DNA from: Stieleria maiorica
Lineage (GTDB): Bacteria > Planctomycetota > Planctomycetia > Pirellulales > Pirellulaceae
Direction of reading: 5' to 3'
DNA length: 64,000 nucleotides
Assembly (NCBI RefSeq): GCF_008035925.1
Contig: NZ_CP036264.1
Span: forward strand, 7,349,641-7,413,640
This document shows, in pieces, positions 55,553 through 64,000 of this stretch. The notes under the pieces are model-generated. The model saw nothing but the letters and a program-made list of their open reading frames with translations. It ran no database searches and had not been told where the DNA came from. Position 1 is the first letter of the stretch, and every line of letters starts with the position of its first letter. The position numbers and the translations under genes are program-made.

Positions 55553-57042
55553 AAAACACGACCGCGGTAATCTGTGCGGTGGCGTCGCTGTTGGTAGTGA
55601 CGCCCTCGCGCGGCCAAGTCATGCTTTCGCCTGCATTCACGCAGGGCGACCAAGCTCCGACAGAATCGGAAACGTCAACAACGGTGCGTCTGCACCCGCG
55701 CCACCAATCGGATCCGATGCTGAAGTATCGTTTGTGGCCGGCGCCGGAAAAACGCAGGCCCCGACCGGTCATGGTGACGGTCAATCGCGCCCTGATCCTC
55801 GTGGCCCAGGTTTCACCGACGAAAAAGCGTGAGTTTTTGGAACGCTACGACACCTGGACGTCGCTTCCCATCGATCAACTTCCCGTCGACGAAGCACGGG
55901 AGAGCTACGGGCCATTCGAAACGGCGATCGGAGTCTTGCGGACGGGCGAGACCTGGATGGGTTTGGACTATGACCTGGGCATGGCAGAGATGTCGGCGGA
56001 GGACAGGGTTTCCACCTTGCTGCCGGAGTTCCAGGAGATGCGCGATTTGGCGCGACTGCTTGCATTGCGGACACGTGTCGCTGCGGCGGAGGAACGCTGG
56101 GATGATGCCGTGGCCGACTTGCGGCTCGGGTTTCGATTGTCCCAGGCCGCCAGTCACAGCACCGATACCTTGCTGGGGCGATTGATCGGGACGGCGATCA
56201 GCGAAACGATGTTGAAGACGATCGAATCGATGATCCAACAACCCGAGTGCCCCAATCTGTATTGGGCGCTGGCGGGATTGCCGGCCGATCAGCTGTTCGA
56301 TTTTCGTGAGGCGATGGAGTATGAATCGACGCTCAGCAGCCACCTGGGAATCATCGCGGGACTGGACGAATTGCCCGACACCGTGATCGGCGAACAGGAA
56401 GCATTGCTCCGCTTGAAAAAGATCACTCATGCCTTTGCGACGATGTTTCACCCCAGCGGCGACGCGACCGAAAACATTTCGATGCGTCAGATGACAACCG
56501 GATTCCAAATCGCATTGATGGTCGGACCCGCACGACAGTTGTTGTCGATCGATCCCGAGTGGTCCGACCGCGTCGATGAACTCTCCGACGCCGAGGCGGT
56601 GTTGCGTGCCAGCGAATTCGAATTGGCGCGGATCCGGGATGCCTGGCTTTCTTGGGCATCGCTGCCGCCGGAATTGTGGGACGAAGCCGAGGCCCGACGC
56701 CGCGGTGCGATGACTGCCGCCGCACAACCTCGGACGCTCGGCGGACAACTGGCCCGGATGATGACGCCATCGGTTGCCACCGCGATGAGTGTGCCGCTGG
56801 ATATGCGTCAACAATTGCACCGGTTACTGACGCTCGAAGCGCTGCGAATGCATGCCGCCGAGAACGCCGCGTTGCCCGGGACCCTGACGGACCTGACCCC
56901 CGTCCCCGCCTGGCACGACCCGCGGATCCGCGGCTCATTCCAATACGCTCGTCACTCGGAAACCGAGGCCACTTTGTCGATGGCCGAGGGACCGCGCTCG
57001 CGCGACGACATCACACTGAACATCAAGCTGGAGGTGAATTAG
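55549..57042 (+). CDS. Exported protein of unknown function in the sigma-factor operon
   Basis: 497 residues, ATG overlapping the previous stop by four bases. A signal peptide (MKNTTAVICAVASLLVVTPS) precedes a mostly helical protein with stretches such as LPEFQEMRDLARLLALRTRVAAAEERW and ADLRLGFRLSQAASHSTDTL, typical of alpha-solenoid-like planctomycete proteins. Near the C-terminus HRLLTLEALRMHAAENAALP is followed by GTLTDLTPVPAWHDPR and FQYAR, a pattern shared with secreted planctomycete proteins next to DUF1559 proteins. I do not recognise a named family. Coupled translation with both neighbours shows it belongs functionally to the operon. Confidence 0.85.
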   Translation: MKNTTAVICAVASLLVVTPSRGQVMLSPAFTQGDQAPTESETSTTVRLHPRHQSDPMLKYRLWPAPEKRRPRPVMVTVNRALILVAQVSPTKKREFLERYDTWTSLPIDQLPVDEARESYGPFETAIGVLRTGETWMGLDYDLGMAEMSAEDRVSTLLPEFQEMRDLARLLALRTRVAAAEERWDDAVADLRLGFRLSQAASHSTDTLLGRLIGTAISETMLKTIESMIQQPECPNLYWALAGLPADQLFDFREAMEYESTLSSHLGIIAGLDELPDTVIGEQEALLRLKKITHAFATMFHPSGDATENISMRQMTTGFQIALMVGPARQLLSIDPEWSDRVDELSDAEAVLRASEFELARIRDAWLSWASLPPELWDEAEARRRGAMTAAAQPRTLGGQLARMMTPSVATAMSVPLDMRQQLHRLLTLEALRMHAAENAALPGTLTDLTPVPAWHDPRIRGSFQYARHSETEATLSMAEGPRSRDDITLNIKLEVN

Positions 57043-58551
57043 ATGCTTTTGATCAAAACGCTGCGAACCGTGCTTTACGTCCTGGTCCTGATGGTTGCCG
57101 CCCCGGCGGGTGATTCGGCCAATGGGCAAGACCGCAAAGAAGGGCCGCCCCATGCCGTCCTGATCAACGACGTCGCGGAGACGCATCCCATCTCCGCCTA
57201 CGTCGAACCGTCAACGATGTTGGTCGCCGAGGTCGATTGGCAGACGATCGATGTCGATCCGCTGTTTGAATTGATCCAAGACCTCAGCGGTGACCGGCCC
57301 TCAGACGTGCCCACCGTGAAACAATTGTTTGGAGCCATGAAAGAGGCTCAGGCGGGAAAGGTTTATTTTCTGGCCGGGCTGGAGACCCCGGCTGACAAAA
57401 TGCCCTTGATCGTGATCGAAACACCCCAGGCGACGAAGTTGCTTGCGGCGATCGAGAACATCCTGGGAAAACGTCCTGCTTCGGTCACAGCCCTGACCAG
57501 TAACCGAGGGATGATTCTAGGAACGGCCGAGCAGATCAAACGCGTTCAATCGTCGGCGCCGGTCAAACGCGATGCGTTGCTGATGCCGCTCAAAGACGCG
57601 AATCGTTTGGACCATACCGCAGTGCTGGTGTTTCCGCTCCAGACTCGAGAGCTGTTGACAAGCGTTTGGCCGCAACGGCTGCCGGGTGGATTGCCGCTGA
57701 ACTTATCCCCCAGCGAGTTGGTGCAGGGGATCGACCGCGTGATTCTGACCTTTCGGACACCGCCGGATCCCTTGGTACGTCTGATGGTTGACGCCACCGA
57801 TGAAGCATCGGCGGATCGATTTGCCAATCAATTTGCGGGAATCAAACAGGCCTTCGGCGAATCGCTTCAAAACGTTTCGCTCCGCCGCGAAAAGAATCGT
57901 GTGATCTTGGAGGCCGGCGACGACGTCTTCCGGCAGGGGCGATCGCTCGCGAGCGACGCCCGCGAGCGCGCTCGCCAGTCTCAGCTGGTCAACACCCTCA
58001 AACAACTCGGCCTGGCGTTCTACATCTACCATGATCGCGAAAAGCATTTGCCACCGCGCTGCTTTGTCGATCCCGATGGCAAACCGCTGCACAGCTGGTT
58101 GGTCGCCGTTTTACCCGACTTAGACAACTTGGCGTTCTATCGTTCGATCCGATTGGATCTGCCTTGGGATGCACCGGAAAACTCGCAGATGAAACGCACC
58201 GTACCTGCCGGCGTTGGTGATTCCAGTTTGCCGGTCGCACACACCGTGATCCGTGCTCCGGTTTTTCCCGGATCCCTCTGGCACGGCGACGGGCCGCCGA
58301 AGACGCTGCAGGACATCACCGACGATCGGTCGCAAACGATTCTGCTGGCCGAGGCGCCGAGCGGCGACGCGATCCACTGGGCCGATCCGACGCCTTGGAT
58401 GATCTCCGAAACGAATCCGGTGGAGGACCTGTTCGCCGGCCGTGAAGCGATGCGAGTGCTGTTGGCCGATGGCTCGGTCTTGCGGTTGAAACGCTCGGAC
58501 GTGGACAACGCCAAACTGAAGGCGATGCTGACGATCGCGGCGGGTGACTGA
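57043..58551 (+). CDS. Exported protein with DUF1559-like C-terminal region
   Basis: 502 residues, ATG directly after the previous TAG. The N-terminal signal or anchor is LRTVLYVLVLMVAAPAG. Residues about 40-300 are an unrecognised domain (MLVAEVDWQTIDVDPLFELI, then LEAGDDVFRQG). The C-terminal 180 residues match the DUF1559 pattern: SQLVNTLKQLGLAFYIYHDREKHLPP, PLHSWLVAVLPDLDNLAFYR, DDRSQTILLAEA, and DGSVLRLK at the end. DUF1559 proteins usually carry a type IV pilin-like N-terminus; here that part is replaced by the extra domain. It is the last gene of the sigma operon; a dispersed repeat follows. Confidence 0.87.
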   Translation: MLLIKTLRTVLYVLVLMVAAPAGDSANGQDRKEGPPHAVLINDVAETHPISAYVEPSTMLVAEVDWQTIDVDPLFELIQDLSGDRPSDVPTVKQLFGAMKEAQAGKVYFLAGLETPADKMPLIVIETPQATKLLAAIENILGKRPASVTALTSNRGMILGTAEQIKRVQSSAPVKRDALLMPLKDANRLDHTAVLVFPLQTRELLTSVWPQRLPGGLPLNLSPSELVQGIDRVILTFRTPPDPLVRLMVDATDEASADRFANQFAGIKQAFGESLQNVSLRREKNRVILEAGDDVFRQGRSLASDARERARQSQLVNTLKQLGLAFYIYHDREKHLPPRCFVDPDGKPLHSWLVAVLPDLDNLAFYRSIRLDLPWDAPENSQMKRTVPAGVGDSSLPVAHTVIRAPVFPGSLWHGDGPPKTLQDITDDRSQTILLAEAPSGDAIHWADPTPWMISETNPVEDLFAGREAMRVLLADGSVLRLKRSDVDNAKLKAMLTIAAGD

Positions 58552-58561
58552 AAACCGGGGA

Positions 58562-58660
58562 ACGTAGCTACGCTCGCCAGACAGTCGCCGTCCTCTCCGA
58601 GGTCGGCGCGGAGCAATGCTTCGTTTTTTCCCGCACGCCGAGTTCGGAGAACACGGCGAC
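58562..58660. repeat. Dispersed 100-bp repeat, copy 2 (inverted relative to 30265)
   Basis: Reads acgtagctacgctcgccaga to acacggcgac, the reverse complement of 30265-30365 with some changes. It starts 10 bases after the stop of the last operon gene and could help end the transcript: aaaaaacga/tcgtttttt-like runs lie in its middle, but no standard terminator. Confidence 0.9.
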
Positions 58661-58674
58661 GGCCCGAATTTGGC

Positions 58675-58738
58675 GTAGCTACGCTCGCCAGAGCGTGGGA
58701 TACACGTCGGATCCACCTTCTGGCGAAGGTAGCGACGT
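58675..58738. repeat. 64-bp dispersed repeat, copy A
   Basis: Starts gtagctacgctcgccagagc and ends tctggcgaaggtagcgacg, an imperfect palindrome. Copy B, also 64 bp and in the same orientation, is at 62323-62386. Half copies are at about 46345-46372 and 62574-62597. Confidence 0.88.
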
Positions 58739-58754
58739 TGATCGCGGCGACGGT

Positions 58755-60812
58755 TTACCGGCCGATCGAATCGGCCAGTTCGTCGGCGCCGTAGATGTTG
58801 CGAATCGCTTCGATGATCCCCACACCGGACACGCTGACCGCACGGGCTTGCTGGTCGGTGTACAGGTAATCGCTGGTCAGACTTTGGACGTTGCCGTCAA
58901 AGATCAGCCCGACGAGTTCGCCGTCGCGGTTGACCACGGGCGATCCGCTGTTGCCGCCGATGATGTCGGCGGTGCAGACGAAGTTCAATTGGGTCGCAAG
59001 GTCCACTTCGTCTTCGGCCTCGTTCCACGAGGGCGGCAAGTCGAAATCGGTTTGGCCTTTGTGTTGTGCTTCGTGTTCAAAGGCGCCGGCAAAGTCGGTC
59101 GTCGGTTCGATGCGCTGACCGTCCTGCATGTAGCCTTTGACTTGACCGTAGGCCAACCGCAAGGTGAACGTCGCGTCGGGATAGCCCGAGTCTCCTTGCA
59201 GCTTGCTGACCGCCGCGGTGATCTTGGCATAAGCCTGGCGTTCGCGCTCGTCCAACTCTTCGTTGATCGTTCGGATGCGTCGATACTCGGGTTCCAACTT
59301 CCGCGCCAACACGATCAACGCATCCTCGGACGTTTTGACGTCGTCGAGCGAACCGTCCAGGTAGGTCTTGCGGATGCTGATGTCATCCAGCTTGGTGCCA
59401 TCGACCAGTTCGGCGGCGCGTTCACGCGGTCCCTTGCCGTCCAAGACCACGGCGACCCACTGGTCGTCCCCGCCACGTTGTTCGACGAACCGGGCCAATT
59501 CATCGGCCAGTTTGACGCGTTCCAGGTCTCGGTAGATCGGGGCTTCGCTGAGCAGGTCTTGGACCAGCGATTCGCGTCCCGATTCGGTGAATTCCCGCAA
59601 CCGCTCGCCATTGGGTTTTTCGTCTTCGGCGGCACGCAGCACGGACGTCAGCGCCAGATCGAACAGCCGCGAGCGGAAGGTGACGGTTTGTCCCAGCATC
59701 TTCTTCTTTTCGGCTTGAACCGCAGCGATCTCTGCAAAGGCGCTTTCGGTGTCGGTCAGTTCCGCATCCGCTCGGGCCGCCTCGCGGAGCGTGGTTTCAC
59801 GTTTCTGCTTGGTCGCGATCGTACCGGGGTCTTGCAGTCCGGCCAGCATCCCCGTGTACGCCTTGCGGCCGTTCTGGACGCCGAACAGTTCGTCCCGCGC
59901 CCGGCGTGTCGCTTCGGCGCCTTCCAAGCCGAATTGTTGCAGCATGATTTCTTTGCGGCGCAAGTAATCCAACACGTAAGGCAATCGTGCATCGCGCAGG
60001 TACTTCAGCGCTTCGACGGTAAAGATCCGTTGGGTCCGCCCCGGGTTTCCGCTGACAAACACCAGGTCGCCTTCACGGACGCCGGAATCACTCCAACGCA
60101 GGAAGTGCTCCAGTTTGGCGGGCTTGCCGTCTTCATAGACTCGCATGACCGTCGCATCGAGGTTGTACCGGGGGTATTCGAAGTTGTCGGCGTCGCCGCC
60201 GAAGAACGCGGCGGCCGTTTCCGGCGCCCAGACCAAACGCACGTCGGTGTATTTTTTGTAGCGATACAAGTGATACTTGGCGCCGCCGAACAGGGTCACG
60301 ACGTCGCTGCGCAGACCCGACTTGTCGGTCGACTCCTTTTCTATCTCTGCGATCACGGCCCGGCGCTGCGTGACCGCGTCGGCGGCCGAGGCGTCATCGG
60401 CAACCGCCGCTTCGACACGCTCGGTCACGTCTTCGATGGAGACCAGTTGATTGAGTTCCAAGTCGGGGGCTTTGAGTTCCTCGTCCAAGGACTTGGCCAG
60501 GTAGCCGTCGTCGATCAGGTTGCGTTCCTCGGAGCTGAGCTTGTGCAGGGTGTCGCTGGCGACGTGGTGATTGGTCAGCACCAGGCCGTCGCTGGAGATG
60601 AACGATCCCGAACCGCCGCTGTTGAACCGGACCGACGAGAGTCGTAACGCGTCGGCCCACTCCTGGGAGGGCTCGAAACCATACTTGGATTTCAGTTGCT
60701 CGACCGGCAGGTCGTTGAACAAATACATGCCCTCGTCGCCGGAGGTTTCACAGACCGCGGAGATCAGGGACATGGTTGCCAAAGCCAGGGGATAGAGTTT
60801 GCGCATGGTCAT
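58755..60812 (-). CDS. S46 family dipeptidyl-peptidase (DPP7/DPP11-like)
   Basis: 685 residues with a short signal peptide (MTMRKLYPLALATMSLISAV; MRKLYP at 60806 is the alternative start). The mature N-terminus has GDEGMYLFNDLP, the S46 hallmark. The serine-protease triad is visible as His in LTNHHVASDTL, Asp in NFEYPRYNLDATVMRVYEDG and Ser in IIGGNSGSPVVNRDGELVG. S46 enzymes cut dipeptides from peptide N-termini in the periplasm and lack inhibitor-sensitive classical trypsin loops. Whether it prefers hydrophobic (DPP7) or acidic (DPP11) residues depends on one pocket residue near the Ser that I did not assign. Confidence 0.93.
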   Translation of the reverse strand: MTMRKLYPLALATMSLISAVCETSGDEGMYLFNDLPVEQLKSKYGFEPSQEWADALRLSSVRFNSGGSGSFISSDGLVLTNHHVASDTLHKLSSEERNLIDDGYLAKSLDEELKAPDLELNQLVSIEDVTERVEAAVADDASAADAVTQRRAVIAEIEKESTDKSGLRSDVVTLFGGAKYHLYRYKKYTDVRLVWAPETAAAFFGGDADNFEYPRYNLDATVMRVYEDGKPAKLEHFLRWSDSGVREGDLVFVSGNPGRTQRIFTVEALKYLRDARLPYVLDYLRRKEIMLQQFGLEGAEATRRARDELFGVQNGRKAYTGMLAGLQDPGTIATKQKRETTLREAARADAELTDTESAFAEIAAVQAEKKKMLGQTVTFRSRLFDLALTSVLRAAEDEKPNGERLREFTESGRESLVQDLLSEAPIYRDLERVKLADELARFVEQRGGDDQWVAVVLDGKGPRERAAELVDGTKLDDISIRKTYLDGSLDDVKTSEDALIVLARKLEPEYRRIRTINEELDERERQAYAKITAAVSKLQGDSGYPDATFTLRLAYGQVKGYMQDGQRIEPTTDFAGAFEHEAQHKGQTDFDLPPSWNEAEDEVDLATQLNFVCTADIIGGNSGSPVVNRDGELVGLIFDGNVQSLTSDYLYTDQQARAVSVSGVGIIEAIRNIYGADELADSIGR

Positions 60813-60856
60813 AGGAGATAGAGATGTAAGTCGTCGTGCGTGTCAGCACGGTCATC

Positions 60857-60933
60857 GTAGCGGAACTCGCGGAGAGTTTCGCTAGCGGGGGTGCAGCGCG
60901 GGAAGTGCCGAAAGCCTTGGCGGCTTCCGCTAC
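60857..60933. repeat. Dispersed imperfect palindrome, rearranged copy
   Basis: Contains gtagcggaactcgcggagag and, at the end, ccttggcggcttccgctac. Both halves match those of 18164-18230 but in exchanged, inverted order. It lies between the S46 and Gfo/Idh genes. Confidence 0.8.
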
Positions 60934-60953
60934 GGGCGTGGGGCATCCGCTGC

Positions 60954-62246
60954 TCAGGCCACTTCCCAGCCGGGGCGATACTGCTTTTGGATCAGCGCGT
61001 CGGCTTCGGGGCAATTGGTCGCCTTGAGATTCTTGCCGTCCCAATCGAGTGTTTTTCCGGTGCGGAAGGCGACGTTGCCCAGCAAGACTGACTCCGTCAG
61101 GGCGCCGGAGTAATCGAAGTTGCACGTCGTCTCGCTGCCCGTCTTGCAGGCTTGAATCCATTCCTGGTGATGCCCGATCGAATTGGGGATCGTGGGCGTC
61201 GGCGGCTCGAAGCTCTTGAACGTGTCTTCGGGGTACAAGCGATAGTTGCCATAGCTGGCGAACATCTTGCCCTCGCTGCCGACGAACATCACCCCGCTGC
61301 CGGGCACCTGTTCACCGGCGACCGTTTTGGGGATGTGGTCGCCGTCGTACCAGGTCAATTTCACGGGCACCTGGGAACCGCGCGCCGGGTACTGGTAGTG
61401 CACCGTCAGACCCAGCGGGCAAGTTTCCGGATGCACGTCGGGGCCTTCCGCGGTGACGCTGGTGGGGTGCCGCAGGTCCAGCGCCCAGAACGGCAGGTCC
61501 ATGTAATGGCATCCCATGTCGCCGAGCGTCCCTTGGCCGAAGTCCCACCAACGCCGCCAGTTGGCCGGATGATAGCGGCCTTCTTTGTAGGGGCGTTCCG
61601 GTGCCGGTCCCAGCCACAGGTCCCAATCCAAATGCTCTGGGACGGGGTCGCCCGACTCGGGGCGTTCGCCACCGCCCCAGCCCTTACCGACCCAAACGTG
61701 GACTTCGGCGACATCGCCGATGGTTCCGGCGCGAATGATTTCGACGACGCGTCGATAGTTGTTGCCCGCGTGGATCTGGGTGCCCATCTGCGTGGCAACG
61801 CCGGCCTGTTTGGCCGCTTCGGCGATCAACCGCGCTTCACTAACGGTGTGGGTCAACGGTTTCTCACAATAACAATGCAGACCCGCGCGGATGGCTCGGA
61901 TCGCCGCCGGGGCGTGATTGTGGTCGGCCGTTGAAATCACGATCGCGTCGGCGGTGTCGGCTTCTTGGGCGATCATCTCGCGATAGTCGCGATAGGTTTT
62001 CGCCGACGGGAACTGGGCCGATGCTTTCTCCAGGTACTTCGAATCCACATCGCACAAGCCGACGATATTTTCGTGTTGCACGCCGCCGACGTTTGCACCG
62101 GCGCGATTGGCCGTGCCGACACACAAGACCTTCAGCTTTTCGTTTGCCGAACGTGATTCATCGGCTCGGGTTTCACTCCAATAGCCGGCGGAGAGTGCGA
62201 CGGTGGAGAGGGCGGCAGATTGTTTAAGAAATTGACGACGTTGCAT
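60954..62246 (-). CDS. Exported Gfo/Idh/MocA family oxidoreductase
   Basis: 430 residues from ATG 62246; a codon at 62294 would add 16 residues before the signal. The start MQRRQFLKQSAALSTVALSA is a twin-arginine export signal, so the protein probably folds with its cofactor in the cytoplasm before export. The Rossmann domain has VLCVGTANRAGANVGG and the Gfo/Idh signature CEKPLTHTVSEARLIAEAA. The C-terminal domain has NWRRWWDFGQGTLGDMGCHYMDLPFWALDL, typical of the large planctomycete exported branch. It should oxidise or isomerise a sugar or cyclitol with NAD(P); the substrate is unknown. It stands upstream of the S46 gene on the same strand, 140 bases apart. Confidence 0.93.
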   Translation of the reverse strand: MQRRQFLKQSAALSTVALSAGYWSETRADESRSANEKLKVLCVGTANRAGANVGGVQHENIVGLCDVDSKYLEKASAQFPSAKTYRDYREMIAQEADTADAIVISTADHNHAPAAIRAIRAGLHCYCEKPLTHTVSEARLIAEAAKQAGVATQMGTQIHAGNNYRRVVEIIRAGTIGDVAEVHVWVGKGWGGGERPESGDPVPEHLDWDLWLGPAPERPYKEGRYHPANWRRWWDFGQGTLGDMGCHYMDLPFWALDLRHPTSVTAEGPDVHPETCPLGLTVHYQYPARGSQVPVKLTWYDGDHIPKTVAGEQVPGSGVMFVGSEGKMFASYGNYRLYPEDTFKSFEPPTPTIPNSIGHHQEWIQACKTGSETTCNFDYSGALTESVLLGNVAFRTGKTLDWDGKNLKATNCPEADALIQKQYRPGWEVA

Positions 62247-62322
62247 GGCGGGTATGATCGAGAGGTGGGGTGGTTCAAAGCGGGTGGGAAACACGTGGTT
62301 TAACTGGACAGCGTTTTCTTGA

Positions 62323-62386
62323 TGTAGCGACGCTCGCCAGAGCGTGGAAAACGGACCGCACCCAGCTTCGGGCGAAGGTAGCTGCG
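62323..62386. repeat. 64-bp dispersed repeat, copy B
   Basis: Same length and orientation as 58675-58738: gtagcgacgctcgccagagc at the start and cgggcgaaggtagctgcg at the end. About 190 bases further, 62574-62597 has an inverted half (cacgctctggcgagcgtgg). Confidence 0.88.
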
Positions 62387-62623
62387 ATCGAACCGCACTT
62401 GACGATGCTGGATGTGTCTTGCGACGCTGCCCACAAGAACGCGGATTATTCTAGCCGACATCATCCGGTGCCGTGGCAAGCGTGGAGATCCGATGGCATC
62501 GACCCTGCCCTCGCCGCGCTCGACCCTCACTGTCAGAGAGGGTTTCGTCTTGAACTTGGTGCTTTTGTCCCACGCTCTGGCGAGCGTGGTTACGACGCGC
62601 CATCGGCAACTCGCCCCGCCCAT

Positions 62624-62660
62624 AAAAAAACGGCACGCAACAGGGGACTGTCGCGTGCCG
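62624..62660 (-). terminator. Rho-independent terminator of the HU-like gene
   Basis: On the minus strand, cggcacgcgacag and its near-perfect inverse form a 13-bp stem with one mismatch around a 4-base loop (62631-62660), followed by seven T (62630-62624). It lies 39 bases past the gene's stop. Confidence 0.92.
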
Positions 62661-62698
62661 CATTGATGATATCTGAATGCAGGCTGTTGGGGCCGAAC

Positions 62699-63016
62699 TC
62701 AGATCATTTCCTTGAGGCCCTTGAGCGGACGGATGACGACCTTCTTGCTGGCCGGTTTCGGCTTCAGCCAGATTTCGCTTCCGTCGGAGGGGTTGCGACC
62801 CTTGCGTTTGGGTTTGGCTTCAACATCCTTGCGTTGGATCTTGCACAGACCGGGGATGGTGAATTGACCCGAGCCGGTGCGACCCATTTCGCGAGCGATC
62901 TCGTCGGTCAGAGCGTCGAAGACAGCTGCGACGTCTTTTTTAGACAATTCGGTCGACTCAGCGATATTGGCGATGATCTGAGTCTTGGTAGGTGCCTTTG
63001 GCGGAGCTTTAGCCAT
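62699..63016 (-). CDS. HU/IHF-family DNA-binding protein
   Basis: 105 residues from ATG 63016 (MAKAPPKAPTKTQIIANIAE); in-frame codons upstream to 63094 give unlike sequence. The helical dimerisation part is LSKKDVAAVFDALTDEIAREMG. The beta-arm region GQFTIPGLCKIQRKDVEAKP leads to KRKGRNPSDGSEIWLKPKPA, matching the GRNPxTG motif that contacts DNA, and it ends VVIRPLKGLKEMI. It is a nucleoid protein that bends DNA, slightly longer than E. coli HU owing to the Pro/Lys start. Its own terminator indicates a monocistronic gene. Confidence 0.93.
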   Translation of the reverse strand: MAKAPPKAPTKTQIIANIAESTELSKKDVAAVFDALTDEIAREMGRTGSGQFTIPGLCKIQRKDVEAKPKRKGRNPSDGSEIWLKPKPASKKVVIRPLKGLKEMI

Positions 63017-63387
63017 TTGCGAGAGCCTTTTCTGATTACTTATGCAGGAAGGGTTGAAGAGGGAATCAGCATCCCATGCGTTTGAGACGGCCAAGTGTTA
63101 TGTTGCCTGAAAGGTTGGTGCAACCCGGCATCTTTCAAAAAACCCTGCAATTTGCGGGGTTTCCGGCGATTCTTGGCCGAACGAACCGTAGCTTGCGTGA
63201 AAAATCCGGCACGCTGAAATCGCCGGAAAATGCATAGATACCCGTGTTTTCGGGGGTTTTACGGATGTTTCCCCCCGTCCAGACGCGATTTCGCCGTTAA
63301 AAAGCGGCCGCCGAGGGCTTTCGAAAAACCCTCAAAACGGCGCCCAAATTTCCCGGCGGGAATCTCAAAAAAACCGCAAATTACGGT
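63017..63387. other. Promoter region of the HU-like gene and downstream flank of the last gene
   Basis: About 370 bases without a gene. Several runs of A or T and ccgcaaattacgg or ccctgcaatttgcgggg inverted pieces (about 63142-63161) occur; the latter is a hairpin in the HU leader or promoter. No family was recognised. Confidence 0.5.
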
Positions 63388-64000
63388 CTAAAGGCGAAAG
63401 AATCGGTCGACTCCGCTGACGCTCAGACCGGATTCGAGCGTGTCGGACGATGCCTCGTCCGACTCGTCTTCGACGCCCGAATCGTCGGTTTGCCCGCTCG
63501 GATCGACCGCGGCGACGGCGTCGATCACGTCGGACGACAGCAGCGGCGCGGCCACCTGGTTCTGTGACGTCGCCTGGGCGACCGATTCGCCTTCGCCAGA
63601 GCCGGCGGTGGTCAATCCGCCGCTGGTCGACTCACTTTGCACGATCTGACTACTGACGCCGTCGGCTGCAGACGTGCCGGCCGCAGCGCCGACCTGCTCG
63701 CCTTCGCCGGTGCCGGCGGCCAGTTGTGCCGATGCGGCGCTATTATTCGCCGCCGGCGTGCGGTTGTAGGTGATGACATCGCTGTCGACGTTAACGCGGT
63801 ACAGGAACAGGTCACCGATCTGCCCCCGCGGCTGCACGACGTTCCGGTTGTTGGTCAGGATCGCTGCGTTCAGGGTGTCGGGGCCATTGCTGCTGTTCGT
63901 CGTGCTCTCATCTTCGCCGGAAATCAGCAATTCGGTTCCCAGGTCATTGAGCGAGTAGTTGGCGTTAGAAATGGATTCCGATGCCAGCTCGGTCGGTTCG
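63388..64000 (-). CDS. C-terminal part of an unrecognised protein, 5' end outside window
   Basis: The frame is open at position 64000 on the minus strand, so at least 203 C-terminal residues are visible and the start lies beyond the window. Visible sequence: a short ordered part (NYSLNDLGTELLISGEDEST, then GDLFLYRVNVDSDVITYNRT), then a long low-complexity Ala/Gly/Ser/Thr/Glu segment with two GEGE patches (GTGEGEQVGAAA and GSGEGESVAQAT). An acidic stretch (DDSGVEDESDEASSD) and the end SGLSVSGVDRFFRL follow. It looks like the tail of a secreted or surface protein. No named domain was recognised. Confidence 0.75.
   Translation of the reverse strand, partial: EPTELASESISNANYSLNDLGTELLISGEDESTTNSSNGPDTLNAAILTNNRNVVQPRGQIGDLFLYRVNVDSDVITYNRTPAANNSAASAQLAAGTGEGEQVGAAAGTSAADGVSSQIVQSESTSGGLTTAGSGEGESVAQATSQNQVAAPLLSSDVIDAVAAVDPSGQTDDSGVEDESDEASSDTLESGLSVSGVDRFFRL

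Overview
The window looks like chromosomal DNA from a GC-rich planctomycete, most likely of the Rhodopirellula/Pirellulaceae type. The evidence is a PSD1/DUF1549-DUF1553 plus DUF1501 gene pair, a DUF1559-type C-terminal domain, a Cys-type sulfatase, an exported Gfo/Idh/MocA oxidoreductase, tetrahydromethanopterin-linked C1 genes (fae and mtdB-like), and isolated housekeeping genes (rpsD, gyrB, fabI, leuS) outside their usual clusters. No rRNA, tRNA, CRISPR array, prophage or large integrated element was recognised. Genus-level assignment is inference.

Layout. Positions 1-4040 (minus) hold a compact run: a DUF6677-like membrane protein, a 63-residue membrane protein, TrkA and a hydantoinase A-type protein cut by the window edge. 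Positions 4290-6190 (plus) hold a lipoprotein and a Cys/Pro-rich secreted repeat protein with a clear terminator. Positions 6330-10840 (minus) hold the DUF1501/PSD1 pair. Positions 10890-13580 hold a flippase-like membrane protein and, divergently, dihydrolipoyl dehydrogenase 1. Positions 13780-18140 hold a C1/H4MPT neighbourhood: a PIG-L deacetylase and an ATP-grasp protein on the minus strand, divergent from fae, mtdB-like and rdgB. Positions 18260-23670 hold a sigma-54-type activator with an altered GAFTGA loop, fabI, a thioredoxin-like protein, a prenyltransferase-repeat protein and a LolD-type ATPase. Positions 23680-25530 hold a REP-associated (Y1/HUH) transposase flanked by inverted REP-like repeats.

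Positions 25540-38380 hold ftsK, a sulfatase, an exported protein, gyrB, tdk and leuS. A 12 x 15-bp minisatellite follows. Then come a class I glutamine-amidotransferase-fold protein lacking its nucleophilic Cys, an OleA-like thiolase, rpsD, dihydrolipoyl dehydrogenase 2 with miaB, and two adjacent M16 peptidase subunits with complementary active-site motifs. Positions 49050-63016 hold a small protein, hrpA, a four-gene ECF sigma/anti-sigma-like/exported-protein operon, an S46 dipeptidyl-peptidase, the Gfo/Idh oxidoreductase and an HU-like protein. The C-terminal end of a further, unrecognised protein runs off the right edge.

The most distinctive features are the repeats. Intergenic regions are full of short dispersed palindromes (at least nine families seen more than once or as long perfect hairpins). 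15-bp minisatellites occur at three unrelated loci, two of them in frame inside genes. I found no clearly new multi-gene system. The best leads are the four-gene sigma operon, the predicted amidotransferase pseudoenzyme, the OleA-like enzyme, the RAYT/REP locus and a possible structured RNA ending at a terminator near 40420.
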